Shown here in pieces: positions 17,951-26,232 of a stretch of 64,000 nucleotides of DNA. The first letter of the stretch is position 1, and every line of letters begins with the position of its first letter. Location: assembly GCF_900447215.1 (NCBI RefSeq), contig NZ_UFYA01000001.1, positions 1,922,001-1,986,000 on the forward strand. The letters run 5' to 3'. The notes under the pieces are model-generated. The model saw only the letters and a program-made list of their open reading frames with translations, did no database searches and had not been told where the DNA came from. Both the position numbers and the translations under genes were made by a program. Source of the stretch: Dermatophilus congolensis. GTDB taxonomy: Bacteria > Actinomycetota > Actinomycetes > Actinomycetales > Dermatophilaceae.

Positions 17951-19198
17951 CTACCCCACTCGCAGCCGCAGATTCCGCACCTCATACCCCGAAATGAGGT
18001 CAGCCCACCCAATCTTCGGTTCGGAGACAAGCCGCAACGGCAATTGCAGCAAACGCGTCAAAAACTCATCTGATTCCTGCAAAGCAACATGCTGCCCAGG
18101 GCATTTATGTCCCCCATCACCAAAACTGAGCACCTCACCACCGGTGCGCGATGGCAGCGGACGTCCAGGGCATATGCCCATTGGGGATTCTCCGACATGA
18201 TCCGGATCAGCATTGACCGCACGAATGTACAGATCCAGCAACGCATTCTCCGGAATCTCATATTTATCCTCGCCATCGCAGATCGTGATCGCTGAAAGCG
18301 TGCGCCGATACAGGTGCCCCACCACCGGCTCCAACCGCAAGATTTCTTCCAGGATCGCGTACCTATTTTTCGTCCCAGCAGCAGAGACATCCGCTAAGAA
18401 TTGTTCCCGTAATGCAGCATCGCTGAGCATGTGCCACGTCGCCATCGAGATGAACTCACGCGTTGTCACCATTCCCGCCGCTGCGTACGTCACGCATTCG
18501 GTCAAAATCTCTGCGTCGGTGTATCCCTGCTCAATGCAGTGACTGATCACATCGTTGCGTGGCTGAGCTCGCCGTTGACGCACTGCGGGGCGTACATCCT
18601 GTACAAAGAAATCAATCACCGATATTGATCCCCGCAGCGACATCAACCTGCTCGGCGGGGCCACCAACGGATCCACACCACCTTGAGCCCCCAATGCCGG
18701 AATGGCAAAGAAGCGCTCCATCCGCGCCGACATTCCCCGCATATCTGCCCCACCCAAACCAATTACTTGGGCAGCCACCTCCACAGAGAACCGCATAGCT
18801 GGCTCAGCTAAATCCACTTCACCTTCTCGCCCCAACTGCTCAATCCGCGCAACGATCTCTTGGGCTCGCACATTCATGAAATCCCGGTACCGGCTATCGA
18901 CCGTTTTGGGCGCGAAATACCGAGCTAGCTTGGCCCGCTGCTGGCGATGTTCTTCACCGTCTACGTACAGAATCGGGCGGCGCATCCACGAAGACCTCAC
19001 ACTTTCAGCGTTGAACCCTGCCTGTACGGTGGTGCGCCCTGAGCGCAGCACCTCCCGTACAGCAGGCAGGGAACGCACATGCCACACCCCATCAATCTGC
19101 TCAATTCGCGGTGCATCAGGAAGCGTTGCCTCCGCTTCCCGGATCGTCTTACGCATCCCGGTGAAAGGACATCCTGTCCCACCTGCACCATCATTCAT
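17951..19198 (-). CDS. Cytochrome P450
   Basis: 415-residue P450 monooxygenase. Seen: I-helix AAGMVTTREF (oxygen-activation Thr pair), K-helix EEILRLEP giving ExxR, and heme loop FGDGGHKCPGQH with the Cys ligand. Start at 19198 (MNDGAGG) is preferred over the longer frame from 19315 because GAGGGG lies 7 nt upstream. Soluble, no membrane anchor. Substrate unknown. It lies on the same strand 144 bp before the siderophore importer, but the iron box begins only after it, so a link to siderophore biosynthesis is not supported. Divergent from the Pth2-like gene. Confidence 0.92.
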   Translation of the reverse strand: MNDGAGGTGCPFTGMRKTIREAEATLPDAPRIEQIDGVWHVRSLPAVREVLRSGRTTVQAGFNAESVRSSWMRRPILYVDGEEHRQQRAKLARYFAPKTVDSRYRDFMNVRAQEIVARIEQLGREGEVDLAEPAMRFSVEVAAQVIGLGGADMRGMSARMERFFAIPALGAQGGVDPLVAPPSRLMSLRGSISVIDFFVQDVRPAVRQRRAQPRNDVISHCIEQGYTDAEILTECVTYAAAGMVTTREFISMATWHMLSDAALREQFLADVSAAGTKNRYAILEEILRLEPVVGHLYRRTLSAITICDGEDKYEIPENALLDLYIRAVNADPDHVGESPMGICPGRPLPSRTGGEVLSFGDGGHKCPGQHVALQESDEFLTRLLQLPLRLVSEPKIGWADLISGYEVRNLRLRVG

Positions 19199-19313
19199 CG
19201 CAATCCCCTCACCAAAAACCAGCATGTGCCGCCTATCGATAAACAGCGTGGCACACCCGCCAGAGCCCCTACGCTTCCCCACATCACACCCATCCATATC
19301 GACCGGAGATCTC

Positions 19314-20156
19314 ATGACCGTCGACAGCGCTTTGGCTCCTCTTATGTCCCTCTACTGTGAAAAAACCGCTCACACCTCCCCTGAGTCTGGCCCTGATGAA
19401 GAAGCCTCCGAACACATCCGCGCCATCCAACTCATCATCAATCTCCCTAAAGATCCGGATCTTGCTCCCGGCTGGCACGCTGCACTGGCAGCATCGGCGA
19501 GCGCTTGCGCTGCCTTGTGTTTGGATGCTCGTGCTGAGCCGGAGGGCGAGTGGTTCGATGCTGTGCATTCCTACAGCCAAGGGCATATCCGTAAGGTGAC
19601 TAGACGCGCTCGAGGAGCTCACTGGCAGGCGGTGCAGGATTTCGCCGGTGTTGGTGTTGTTCACGGAACAACACACGTGCGGGCTTTGGTGCCGGGGCTG
19701 GTGCAGGAGCTGGATAAACGGGTAGCGAAGCTGCAGGTGGGCGGGACTGATTTTCCGGTCAATGACCAGAGTGTGGTGGTGCGCTCCGGTGAAGGGGATG
19801 GCCGCATAGTGGCTGCAGATGGGCCTGTAGTCACAGTGCATGTTGCGGCTGGGAACACAGCGCCGGTGATGTCTGCGGGCAAGCTCATGGCGCAGGCTGG
19901 GCATGCCGGGATGTTGACGGCGGCGGCGTTGGCGGCCACGAATATTGACTTGGCTCGGCGTTGGTTCGAGGGTGGGTGCGCTACCCGTGTTGTTCGTAGC
20001 GGGCAGCAGCAGTGGGCGCAGTTGAGCCAGGTTGTGCGCGACCCGTATCGAGCCTGGGGTGAACATCGACTTGTGGGGGTCAGGGATGCTGGGTTCACTG
20101 AGGTTGAGCCGGGCACTACAACAGCGATCGCGGCTTTGCGTGAAACGGGTGCATGA
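19314..20156 (+). CDS. Peptidyl-tRNA hydrolase 2-like protein
   Basis: 280 residues from ATG 19314 (GGAG upstream). The C-terminal ~120 residues resemble the Pth2 fold: GKLMAQAGHAGM (catalytic Lys/His-bearing helix) and VRDAGFTEVEPGTTTAIA near the end. The N-terminal ~150 residues are extra and not recognised. Pth2 proteins cleave peptidyl-tRNA; whether this enlarged actinobacterial form does so is inference. It is divergent from the P450 and upstream of sdaA. Confidence 0.75.
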   Translation: MTVDSALAPLMSLYCEKTAHTSPESGPDEEASEHIRAIQLIINLPKDPDLAPGWHAALAASASACAALCLDARAEPEGEWFDAVHSYSQGHIRKVTRRARGAHWQAVQDFAGVGVVHGTTHVRALVPGLVQELDKRVAKLQVGGTDFPVNDQSVVVRSGEGDGRIVAADGPVVTVHVAAGNTAPVMSAGKLMAQAGHAGMLTAAALAATNIDLARRWFEGGCATRVVRSGQQQWAQLSQVVRDPYRAWGEHRLVGVRDAGFTEVEPGTTTAIAALRETGA

Positions 20157-20319
20157 GTCTGGATCACCCTTGCGGAGGTTGCGTTTACACGCTGTTGTCA
20201 GGTGTGGGTTTGGGTGCTTTGAGTGCAGGTGAGCGGAATAGATACCACCAGGAGAGACCGTCGTCACGCACAGCGACATCGGTGAACATCTGGGGGCCAA
20301 TGGGACGTACTCTCGTTAC

Positions 20320-21702
20320 ATGGCCCTCAGCTTTTTTGACCTGTTCAGCATCGGTCTTGGACCGTCGTCATCGCACACGGTCGGCCCTATGCGAGCCGCA
20401 CACAAGTGGGCCGAACGCCTCTTGGCTGAAGGGATTCTCGACACGGTCGCGCGCATTCACGTTGACTTGTGGGGATCTCTTGGTTCTACTGGCGCCGGCC
20501 ACCACACTGATCGAGCCACTGTGCTTGGTCTGATGGGTAATGAGCCCGAAACTATCGACCCTCGTGTTGTAGCTCCCAAACTTGACGTAGTGAAGTCCAC
20601 TGGTCGTTTGTCGATTCTTGGCACCCATGAGATCGACTTTGACTGGGTAGAAGATCTCACTTTGCACATGTTTGATGCTCTCCCTCAACACCCCAATGGG
20701 ATGACCATCAAAGCTTTCGATGCTTCTGGTGAGGTTGTTTACGAAAACACTCAGTTCTCTATCGGTGGCGGTTTCATTCTTGACGCTGCAGAGATGGTTA
20801 TTGATGGCCAGTCTGCTGAAGAGAAGAGTGTCGGCATGGATGCGCCTCATGAATTCCGCACCGCTAAACAACTCCTTGCCATGTGTGATGAGCAGGGCAA
20901 GAGTATCGATCAGCTTGTTCTTGAGAACGAGTTATCGTGGCGTAGTCGAGAAGAGCTTGAGAGCGGCGTGATGGCCATCTGGGGCGTCATGCAGGAGTGC
21001 GTACAAAATGGGCTGCACACACAGGGGCGCCTTCCTGGTGGTTTGAATGTGCTGCGCCGCGCCCCACTGCTGCGTAACCGTTTGTCTTCGCAGGATGTGC
21101 ACGACCCGTTGGCTGCGATGGACTGGATTTCTTTGTATGCCATGGCTGTCAATGAAGAGAATGCAGCGGGGGGTCGTGTTGTCACCGCTCCCACTAATGG
21201 TGCTGCTGGCGTGATCCCTGCTGTGCTGCATTACTACCGTTTTCACATGTCCGGCGCCAGTGACGAGGGTGTGATGCGGTTTTTGCTCACCGCGGGGGCT
21301 TTTGGCGCAATTATCAAAATGAATGCGTCCATCTCAGGTGCTGAGGTTGGCTGCCAAGGTGAGGTTGGTTCTGCTTGTGCTATGGCTGCGGCAGGTTTAG
21401 CTGCTTCTCTAGGAGGCAGCGCAGAGCAAATTGAGAACGCCGGTGAGATTGCAATGGAGCACAATCTTGGGCTCACCTGTGACCCTGTTGGCGGACTAGT
21501 GCAGGTTCCGTGCATTGAGCGCAACGCCATTGGTGCGGTGAAAGCTGTCGCTGCGGCGCGCAGCGCATTGCACGGCGATGGCAAGCACATTGTTTCTTTC
21601 GACACCGCTGTGAAAACGATGCGTGACACTGGCCGTGACATGCAGACGAAGTACAAAGAAACGTCGCAGGGCGGCTTGGCCGTCAATGTAATTGAGTGCT
21701 GA
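20320..21702 (+). CDS. sdaA: L-serine ammonia-lyase, iron-sulfur, single chain
   Basis: 460-residue L-serine dehydratase converting L-serine to pyruvate and ammonia. The N-terminal beta domain starts SFFDLFSIGLGPSSSHTVGP. The alpha domain carries the Fe-S cysteines in GCQGEVGSACAMA and LTCDPVGGLVQVPC. Length fits the fused alpha-beta enzyme. No clear SD precedes ATG 20320. The 163 bp upstream shows GGAGAGACC but no further convincing glycine-riboswitch elements. A strong hairpin at 21764-21803 follows. Confidence 0.95.
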   Translation: MALSFFDLFSIGLGPSSSHTVGPMRAAHKWAERLLAEGILDTVARIHVDLWGSLGSTGAGHHTDRATVLGLMGNEPETIDPRVVAPKLDVVKSTGRLSILGTHEIDFDWVEDLTLHMFDALPQHPNGMTIKAFDASGEVVYENTQFSIGGGFILDAAEMVIDGQSAEEKSVGMDAPHEFRTAKQLLAMCDEQGKSIDQLVLENELSWRSREELESGVMAIWGVMQECVQNGLHTQGRLPGGLNVLRRAPLLRNRLSSQDVHDPLAAMDWISLYAMAVNEENAAGGRVVTAPTNGAAGVIPAVLHYYRFHMSGASDEGVMRFLLTAGAFGAIIKMNASISGAEVGCQGEVGSACAMAAAGLAASLGGSAEQIENAGEIAMEHNLGLTCDPVGGLVQVPCIERNAIGAVKAVAAARSALHGDGKHIVSFDTAVKTMRDTGRDMQTKYKETSQGGLAVNVIEC

Positions 21703-21763
21703 CCTCGCGTCGCTGCTCAACATCGTCTCTGCGCTCTCCCTAGACTGTCTGGGGTAAAGCGTT

Positions 21764-21803
21764 CCACCGGCGCCGAATTCACTATGTGTTTTGGCGCCGG
21801 TGG
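21764..21803 (+). terminator. Hairpin terminator after sdaA
   Basis: Perfect 11-bp stem CCACCGGCGCC / GGCGCCGGTGG with an 18-nt loop. The following sequence (TCGTTTC) is only weakly T-rich. Confidence 0.7.
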
Positions 21804-21845
21804 TCGTTTCAGAACGCACGACGGACAATAAGGGCAGGTTCGGCC

Positions 21846-21883
21846 ATGAATTCCGCAGAATCCGCACGTGCGCACTCACGTGT
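21846..21883 (+). pseudogene. 5' fragment of tandem-TetR regulator, split by transposon
   Basis: ATG at 21846, with AGG 8-10 nt upstream, opens a frame encoding MNSAESARAHSR. It then runs into the transposon end and a TAA at 21896. If 21,884-30,692 is removed, the reading frame continues without a shift into 30,693 onward (VRLPADQRRAHLLDESARLF), a typical TetR N-terminus. The joined gene would be 439 codons including stop. This fragment is therefore the missing start of the downstream regulator gene. Confidence 0.8.
21877..21883. repeat. Left copy of 7-bp target-site duplication
   Basis: CACGTGT, repeated directly at 30686-30692. Because element ends and target partly resemble each other, the true duplication may be 5-7 bp. 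Confidence 0.7.
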
Positions 21884-21933
21884 GGCTGTGTCAAGCTAAT
21901 CCGGCCCCGGAATGACGGCCTCAATTGGCTCCA
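21884..21933. repeat. Left terminal repeats of IS21-family element
   Basis: Two repeats in tandem, first centred on TGTCAAGCTAATCCGGCCCC, second on TGACGGCCTCAATTGGCTCC. They are inverted relative to, and similar to, the repeats R3 and R2 at the right end. Such repeats are transposase-binding sites in IS21. Confidence 0.72.
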
Positions 21934-22053
21934 CCCCGTTACGTGCGGACAGGATCCGTTCGGGATCGGATAGCGGACACCTACCCGCCCGGTTTCGAAG
22001 CGAGCCAGCAGGCCCATGGCACGCGCGTGGGGTTGCGTGCCATGGGGTTGGTG

Positions 22054-22377
22054 TCAGTGCTGGGGCGGAAAGCGCCTCTTGACGACCCCGCGGGTCACGC
22101 CCTTCCAGTCGGTGTTGTCGGTGGCGATGGTGCCCCGTGTGGTGTCCCTGTAGCCGGCCTCGTCGATGTGGGTGGCCTGGCGCGTGGTGTAGTTCCACGG
22201 CGCGCTGCTGGCTTCGGAGGTTCGCGGGGCAGCCGCTTCGGGGGCGGGCTCTTGGCGCTCGGGCTGGACGGCCGACGCTTCGGCCTTGGGCTGGACGGCG
22301 GGCGCGGGGGTCTGCGGGGTGAACGGGCTGCTTCCTGTGTCGATGGTGTAGCCGTCGACGGAGGTGTAGTCGCGCAT
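22054..22377 (-). CDS. Hypothetical protein in arsenic transposon
   Basis: 107 residues from ATG 22377 with a good SD (AGGAAGG). It begins MRDYTSVDGYTIDTGSSPF, has a Pro/Ala/Glu-rich low-complexity middle (residues ~20-60), and ends in a polar, basic tail (GVTRGVVKRRFPP). No signal peptide or membrane segment is seen. It is the gene nearest the left transposon end, 141 bp downstream of acr3 on the same strand. Function unknown; I do not recognise a family. Confidence 0.6.
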   Translation of the reverse strand: MRDYTSVDGYTIDTGSSPFTPQTPAPAVQPKAEASAVQPERQEPAPEAAAPRTSEASSAPWNYTTRQATHIDEAGYRDTTRGTIATDNTDWKGVTRGVVKRRFPPQH

Positions 22378-22518
22378 GGTTCCTTCCTGGGTTGATCGTT
22401 CTAGCGAATGGGTTGGGGTTGGACGTTCGCGGGGGCGGTCGCCCGGGGTCGTGTGGTTGGCCGGGTCACTGGGTGGGTGGTGTGGTGATGGGCGCTCCTG
22501 TGGGGGTGAGAAGGCTGG

Positions 22519-23610
22519 TCAGTGCTGGCTGTCGACGGGGTAGCGTTTGCGCAGCCAGAGGCTGATGTAGACGAGTCCGATGAGGGCCGGGACCTCGATC
22601 AGGGGGCCGACGACGCCGGCGAGGGCTTGGCCGGAGGTGACACCGAAGGTGGAGATGGCGACGGCGATGGCGAGTTCGAAGTTGTTGCCGGCGGCGGTGA
22701 AGGCGAGGGTGGTGGTGCGTTCGTAGCCCAGGTGCAGACTCCGTCCGAGCAGGTGGCCGATGCCCCATATGACCGCGAAGTAGACCAAGAGCGGCAGGGC
22801 GATGCGGACGACGTCGAGGGGGCGGCTGGTGATCTGTTCGCCCTGCAGGGCGAACAGCACGACGATGGTGAACAGAAGCCCGTACAGCGCCCAGGGGCCG
22901 ATCTTCGGCAGGAAGCTGTGCTCGTAGGTTTCGCGGCCCCAGGCGTTCTCGCCCAGGGTGCGGGTCAGGTATCCGGCGACCAGCGGGATGCCGAGGAAGA
23001 TCAGGACGCTCTTGGCGATCTGCCAGGCGGAGACGTTCAGGCTGGTCTGCTCGAGGCCGAGCCAGGAGGGCAGGGCGGACAGGTAGAACCAGCCGAGCGC
23101 GGCGAAGGCGACGACTTGGAAGATCGAGTTGATCGCGACGAGCACGGCGGCCGCTTCGCGGTCACCGCAGGCCAGGTCGTTCCAGATGATGACCATGGCG
23201 ATGCAGCGCGCGAGCCCGACGATGATCAGGCCGGTGCGGTAGGTGGGCAGGTCGGCGAGGAAGGTCCATGCCAGCGTGAACATCACCAAGGGACCGACGA
23301 CCCAGTTCAGCAGCAGGCTGGAGACCAGCATGCGCCGGTCGTGGGTGACGGTCCCGAGCCGGTCGTATCGGACCTTGGCGAGCACCGGGTACATCATCAC
23401 GAGCAGCCCGATGCTGATGGGCAGCGAGACGCCGTCCACCTCGACGGCGGCCAGCGCCGTGCCGATGCCGGGGACGACACGGCCCAGCAGGAGCCCGACG
23501 ACCATGGCCGCGAGGATCCACACGGGCAGGTAGCGATCGAGCGTGGACAGCTGCTGCGCCACGGGCGTCCGGGTCGGTGTGGACGGTGGTTCGGTGGTGA
23601 TTACGGCCAT
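22519..23610 (-). CDS. acr3: ACR3-family arsenite efflux permease
   Basis: 363-residue membrane protein with about ten helices, exporting arsenite. Seen: LPVWILAAMVVGLLLGR at the first helix, GLARCIAMVIIWNDLACGD with the conserved helix-4 Cys, and a late TTTLAFTAAGNNFELAIA segment followed by PLIEVPALIGLVY with the conserved Glu; all ACR3 hallmarks. Start at 23610 (MAVITTEPPS) is chosen over the longer frame because the operator pair (23621-23673) would otherwise lie in the coding region. ArsA is encoded in the same element and could energise it. Confidence 0.93.
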   Translation of the reverse strand: MAVITTEPPSTPTRTPVAQQLSTLDRYLPVWILAAMVVGLLLGRVVPGIGTALAAVEVDGVSLPISIGLLVMMYPVLAKVRYDRLGTVTHDRRMLVSSLLLNWVVGPLVMFTLAWTFLADLPTYRTGLIIVGLARCIAMVIIWNDLACGDREAAAVLVAINSIFQVVAFAALGWFYLSALPSWLGLEQTSLNVSAWQIAKSVLIFLGIPLVAGYLTRTLGENAWGRETYEHSFLPKIGPWALYGLLFTIVVLFALQGEQITSRPLDVVRIALPLLVYFAVIWGIGHLLGRSLHLGYERTTTLAFTAAGNNFELAIAVAISTFGVTSGQALAGVVGPLIEVPALIGLVYISLWLRKRYPVDSQH

Positions 23611-23620
23611 GACTACCTCA

Positions 23621-23673
23621 CATTGACGATCATCGATATGGACGTCCTCATCATATAGACAACCGTCAATATG
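23621..23673 (-). promoter_or_regulatory. Paired ArsR operators upstream of acr3
   Basis: Element i at 23652-23673 is an ATATAGAC-AACC-GTCAATAT imperfect palindrome. Element ii at 23621-23640, read on the minus strand CATATCGATGATCGTCAATG, matches the second element of the arsR-arsD intergenic region at 17 of 20 positions. The order i-ii-start is the same at both promoters, so one ArsR likely controls both. Confidence 0.7.
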
Positions 23674-23848
23674 ACAAGTCACAGGGTGTTCGTCGTCGAG
23701 ATTCAACCCTTTCGGGTGCGTCGGGGTGCGGCCGTGGAGCTAGGCCGGGTGGAGGTCACCTGTCATGGCGGGGGTGGGGATGGCTTGGCGGCGGCGTGCT
23801 GACGATTGGCCCGTCGGGGGTGTGGGCGGGTGGTGAGCGCGCGCTGAG

Positions 23849-23884
23849 GAGCGCCCCAGGGGTTTACGCTCGGCGGGGGCGCTC
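23849..23884 (-). terminator. Hairpin after FAD reductase gene
   Basis: GAGCGCCCC / GGGGCGCTC, 9-bp perfect stem with 18-nt loop, 14 bp past the reductase stop. No clear T-run. Confidence 0.5.
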
Positions 23885-23898
23885 ATTACTGCAAGGAG

Positions 23899-25293
23899 TC
23901 AGGGTTGGGTGCGAGTGCTCGCTGGCTGGTGCTGGGTCACCCATGCCTGCGCGGCGATCTGGATGGCGTCCCAGGGCGAGCCCAGCGGCGGTGTGTAGGC
24001 GAGGTCGAGGTCATTGATGTCGGCCACGTCCATGCCGTGGAAGAGCGCGGTGGCGTAGGTGTCGACCCGCTTGGCGGTCTCGGTGGTCAGGTGCCCGACG
24101 AGCTGGGCACCTAGCAGCCTGCCGGTGGCGCGGTCGCCGGTGATGCGGATGGTGATGGGGTGGGATCCCGGGTAGTAGGCCTTGTGGTCGTCGGGCGCCG
24201 AGGTGGTGCTGGCGGGGTCGAACCCGGCGGCGATGGCTTCGTGCTCCCGCAGCCCGGTGCGGGCTGCGACCAGGTCGAACACCTTGAGCACCTGGGTGCC
24301 GATGCTGCCCGCGAATCGGGCGTTGCCGCCCAGCGCGTTCTCGCCGGCGACCCGTCCCTGTTTGTGGGAGGTGGTGCCCAGTGGGAGGTAGGTGGTGCCG
24401 AGCAGGCGATGGTGGGTGGCGACGCAGTCGCCGGCGGCCCACACGTGTGGCAGGCCGGTGGCCATCGTCTCGTCGACGAGCACCGCACCGCGGGGCCCGG
24501 TCTGGGCTCCAGATCGGACGAGCAGGTCGGTCTCGGGGGTGACACCGACCACGACCAGAACGAGGTCCACATCCCACGACAGGGCTTCGCCGTCTCTGGC
24601 CTGACCGGTCACGTGCAGGCCGTCAGCACCCTTGGCTATGCCGGTGACGCTCGTACCGGTGTGGATATCGACCCCGTGCCGCACGAGTTCGGCATGGACG
24701 AGGGTACCGAGTTCGGGGTCGAGGGTGGACAGTACCTCGGGGGCGGCCTCGACCTGGGTGACGTGGATGCCGCGGGTGGTGAGGCCTTCGGCCATCTCCA
24801 GGCCGATGTAGCCGGCGCCGACAACCAAGGCGGTGCGCGGCTGCAGCTTCTCGAGGGAGTCGCTCAGGGTGAACGTGTCGCCCATGGAGTGCAACAGGTG
24901 GACGCCGTCGGCGGCGCCGAGGGTGTCGAGTCCGGTGATCGGGGGACGCACGGGCCGGGCGCCGGTGCCGACCACCAGCGCGTCGTAGTCGACCAGGGCG
25001 GGGGTGTCGTCGGGTCCGATGGTCTCGAGCTGTCGGGCGTCGACGTCGATGCGGGTGGCGCGCGTGTCGAGCAGCAGGTGCAGGCCCGCGGCCTCCAGGT
25101 CGGCGCGGGTGCGGTGTGCCAGGTGGTGCCAGCCTCCGACCTCGCCGGAGATGTAATAGGGGATCCCGCAGATGGAGAAGTTCGGGTAGGCGTCGGCCAC
25201 CACGACAGTGACCTCGGTCGACGGGTCGAGTTCGCGGGCACGCAGCCCCGCGGAGATGCCGGCATCGCTGCCGCCGACGCACACAACGTGCAT
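23899..25293 (-). CDS. FAD-dependent pyridine nucleotide-disulfide oxidoreductase
   Basis: 464 residues, CoA-disulfide reductase/NADH oxidase subgroup. Seen: N-terminal VCVGGSDAGISAG FAD loop, NFSICGIPYYISGE with the single redox Cys near residue 42, NAD(P)-binding VVGAGYIGLEMAEG, and VWAAGDCVATHHRL in the C-terminal FAD contact. It starts 28 bp after the arsR stop and is presumably in the arsR operon. Related flavoproteins are common in actinobacterial ars operons. The exact substrate is unknown; a role in redox handling during arsenic stress is inferred. Confidence 0.88.
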   Translation of the reverse strand: MHVVCVGGSDAGISAGLRARELDPSTEVTVVVADAYPNFSICGIPYYISGEVGGWHHLAHRTRADLEAAGLHLLLDTRATRIDVDARQLETIGPDDTPALVDYDALVVGTGARPVRPPITGLDTLGAADGVHLLHSMGDTFTLSDSLEKLQPRTALVVGAGYIGLEMAEGLTTRGIHVTQVEAAPEVLSTLDPELGTLVHAELVRHGVDIHTGTSVTGIAKGADGLHVTGQARDGEALSWDVDLVLVVVGVTPETDLLVRSGAQTGPRGAVLVDETMATGLPHVWAAGDCVATHHRLLGTTYLPLGTTSHKQGRVAGENALGGNARFAGSIGTQVLKVFDLVAARTGLREHEAIAAGFDPASTTSAPDDHKAYYPGSHPITIRITGDRATGRLLGAQLVGHLTTETAKRVDTYATALFHGMDVADINDLDLAYTPPLGSPWDAIQIAAQAWVTQHQPASTRTQP

Positions 25294-25321
25294 GGGGATG
25301 TCCTTTTCGGGTCGCCGGGCC

Positions 25322-25669
25322 TCAGCCCAGCATGGCGAGGTACTCGTGCAACGCGGCCAGCCCTTCGGGTCGCGGGGTGAAGTGCGCCCATTTGCCGCGC
25401 ATTTCCTTGTCCACCAGCCCGGCCTCGACCAGCTTCTTCAGGTGGTGTGACAGCGTCGGCTGGGTCACGCCGAACACCTCGGGCATGTGGCACGCGCACA
25501 CGCTGGAGCACCGGCTGGCCGCGATGTGGTGCAGGATCCGCAGCCGCACCGGGTCAGCGAGCGCCTTCACGACGAGCGCAACCCGTTCCGCCTGCTCCAT
25601 CGAGATCGTGCCACCACCCGGCGCGCAGGCCTCGGCGGCGGCCATCGGGGCTTCCAGCAGTTCGGTCAT
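25322..25669 (-). CDS. arsR: ArsR-family arsenite-responsive repressor
   Basis: 115-residue winged-helix repressor. Seen: ALADPVRLRILHHIA (helix 1-2), a CSSVCACHMPEVFGVTQPT segment holding the CxC metalloid-binding cysteines next to the recognition helix, then LSHHLKKLVEAGLV. It is divergent from arsD; the operator pair lies in the 112-bp gap. It likely represses its own operon, arsD-arsA, and, through matching operators, acr3. Confidence 0.93.
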   Translation of the reverse strand: MTELLEAPMAAAEACAPGGGTISMEQAERVALVVKALADPVRLRILHHIAASRCSSVCACHMPEVFGVTQPTLSHHLKKLVEAGLVDKEMRGKWAHFTPRPEGLAALHEYLAMLG

Positions 25670-25687
25670 GAAGACATGCTACCCGCT

Positions 25688-25744
25688 CATATTGACACCT
25701 GTCGATACGTGTGACATGCTCACTCATATCGACGGTCATCAATG
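25688..25744. promoter_or_regulatory. Paired ArsR operators between arsR and arsD
   Basis: Element i (25688-25709) contains TATTGACA-CC-TGTCGATA, arms matching at 7 of 8 positions. Element ii (25725-25744) reads CATATCGACGGTCATCAATG. Both recur upstream of acr3. Confidence 0.72.
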
Positions 25745-25781
25745 CGTGATGGTCGTCCTCCACCCGAGCCGGAGGTTTCCC

Positions 25782-26204
25782 ATGCCCGTCATCCGTGTCT
25801 TCGAACCTGCACTGTGTTGCAACACCGGGGTCTGCGGCCCCGACCTCGACCAGGAGCTGGTCGACTTCACCGCCGCGGTCAACGCCCTCAAGGCGCAGGG
25901 GGTGGACGTCCACCGCGCCAATCTGGCCAGCGAGCCGGCGCAGTTCGCGGAGCACCCCGTGGTCGTCAAGTTCCTGCAGGCCGCCGGCTCCGAGGGGCTA
26001 CCCCTGACGCTGGTCGACGACGTCACCGTGCTGGCCGGCCGCCACCCGCGCCGCGACGAGCTGGAGCGCTACGCCGGCCTGAACCCGACGAAGGACGCCC
26101 AGCCCCAGGGCGGATGCTGCGGCCCGCAGCAGGAAGCCCCCGCCGCGTCCACTGGCTGCTGTGGGCAGCCCGCCACTACCAGCACCGTGTCCGGCTGCTG
26201 CTGA
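25782..26204 (+). CDS. arsD: ArsD arsenic metallochaperone
   Basis: 140 residues from ATG 25782 (GGAGG 6 nt upstream). The family start PVIRVFEPALCCNTGVCGP carries the Cys12-Cys13-Cys18 triad that passes arsenite to ArsA. The C-terminal tail holds three vicinal pairs (GGCCGP, TGCCGQ, SGCC at the very end), as in longer ArsD forms. It is immediately upstream of arsA (28 bp), consistent with the ArsD-ArsA partnership, and under the divergent ars operators. Confidence 0.93.
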   Translation: MPVIRVFEPALCCNTGVCGPDLDQELVDFTAAVNALKAQGVDVHRANLASEPAQFAEHPVVVKFLQAAGSEGLPLTLVDDVTVLAGRHPRRDELERYAGLNPTKDAQPQGGCCGPQQEAPAASTGCCGQPATTSTVSGCC

Positions 26205-26232
26205 CCCCGACTCGAACTTTCAGGAGATTGTG

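Noticed and set aside
17951-19198. P450 as siderophore-tailoring enzyme
   Set aside because: The iron box begins only after the P450 gene and coelichelin synthesis needs no P450; adjacency alone is not enough.
20157-20319. Possible glycine riboswitch upstream of sdaA (GGAGAGACC near 20253)
   Set aside because: Only the GGAGAGA element fits; the GCCGAAGG...GCAA and CAGGCAAAAGGACAG elements I expect are missing.
21496-22017. Minus-strand frame of 173 codons spanning the sdaA end and transposon left end
   Set aside because: It is antisense to sdaA, crosses its terminator and the element boundary, and shows no family features.
22519-23658. Long plus-strand frame opposite acr3, and similar long frames opposite arsA and the FAD reductase
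   Set aside because: High-GC antisense shadows: Gly/Asp/Val-rich low-complexity translations without SD or motifs, while the opposite frames are clear ACR3, ArsA and FAD reductase.
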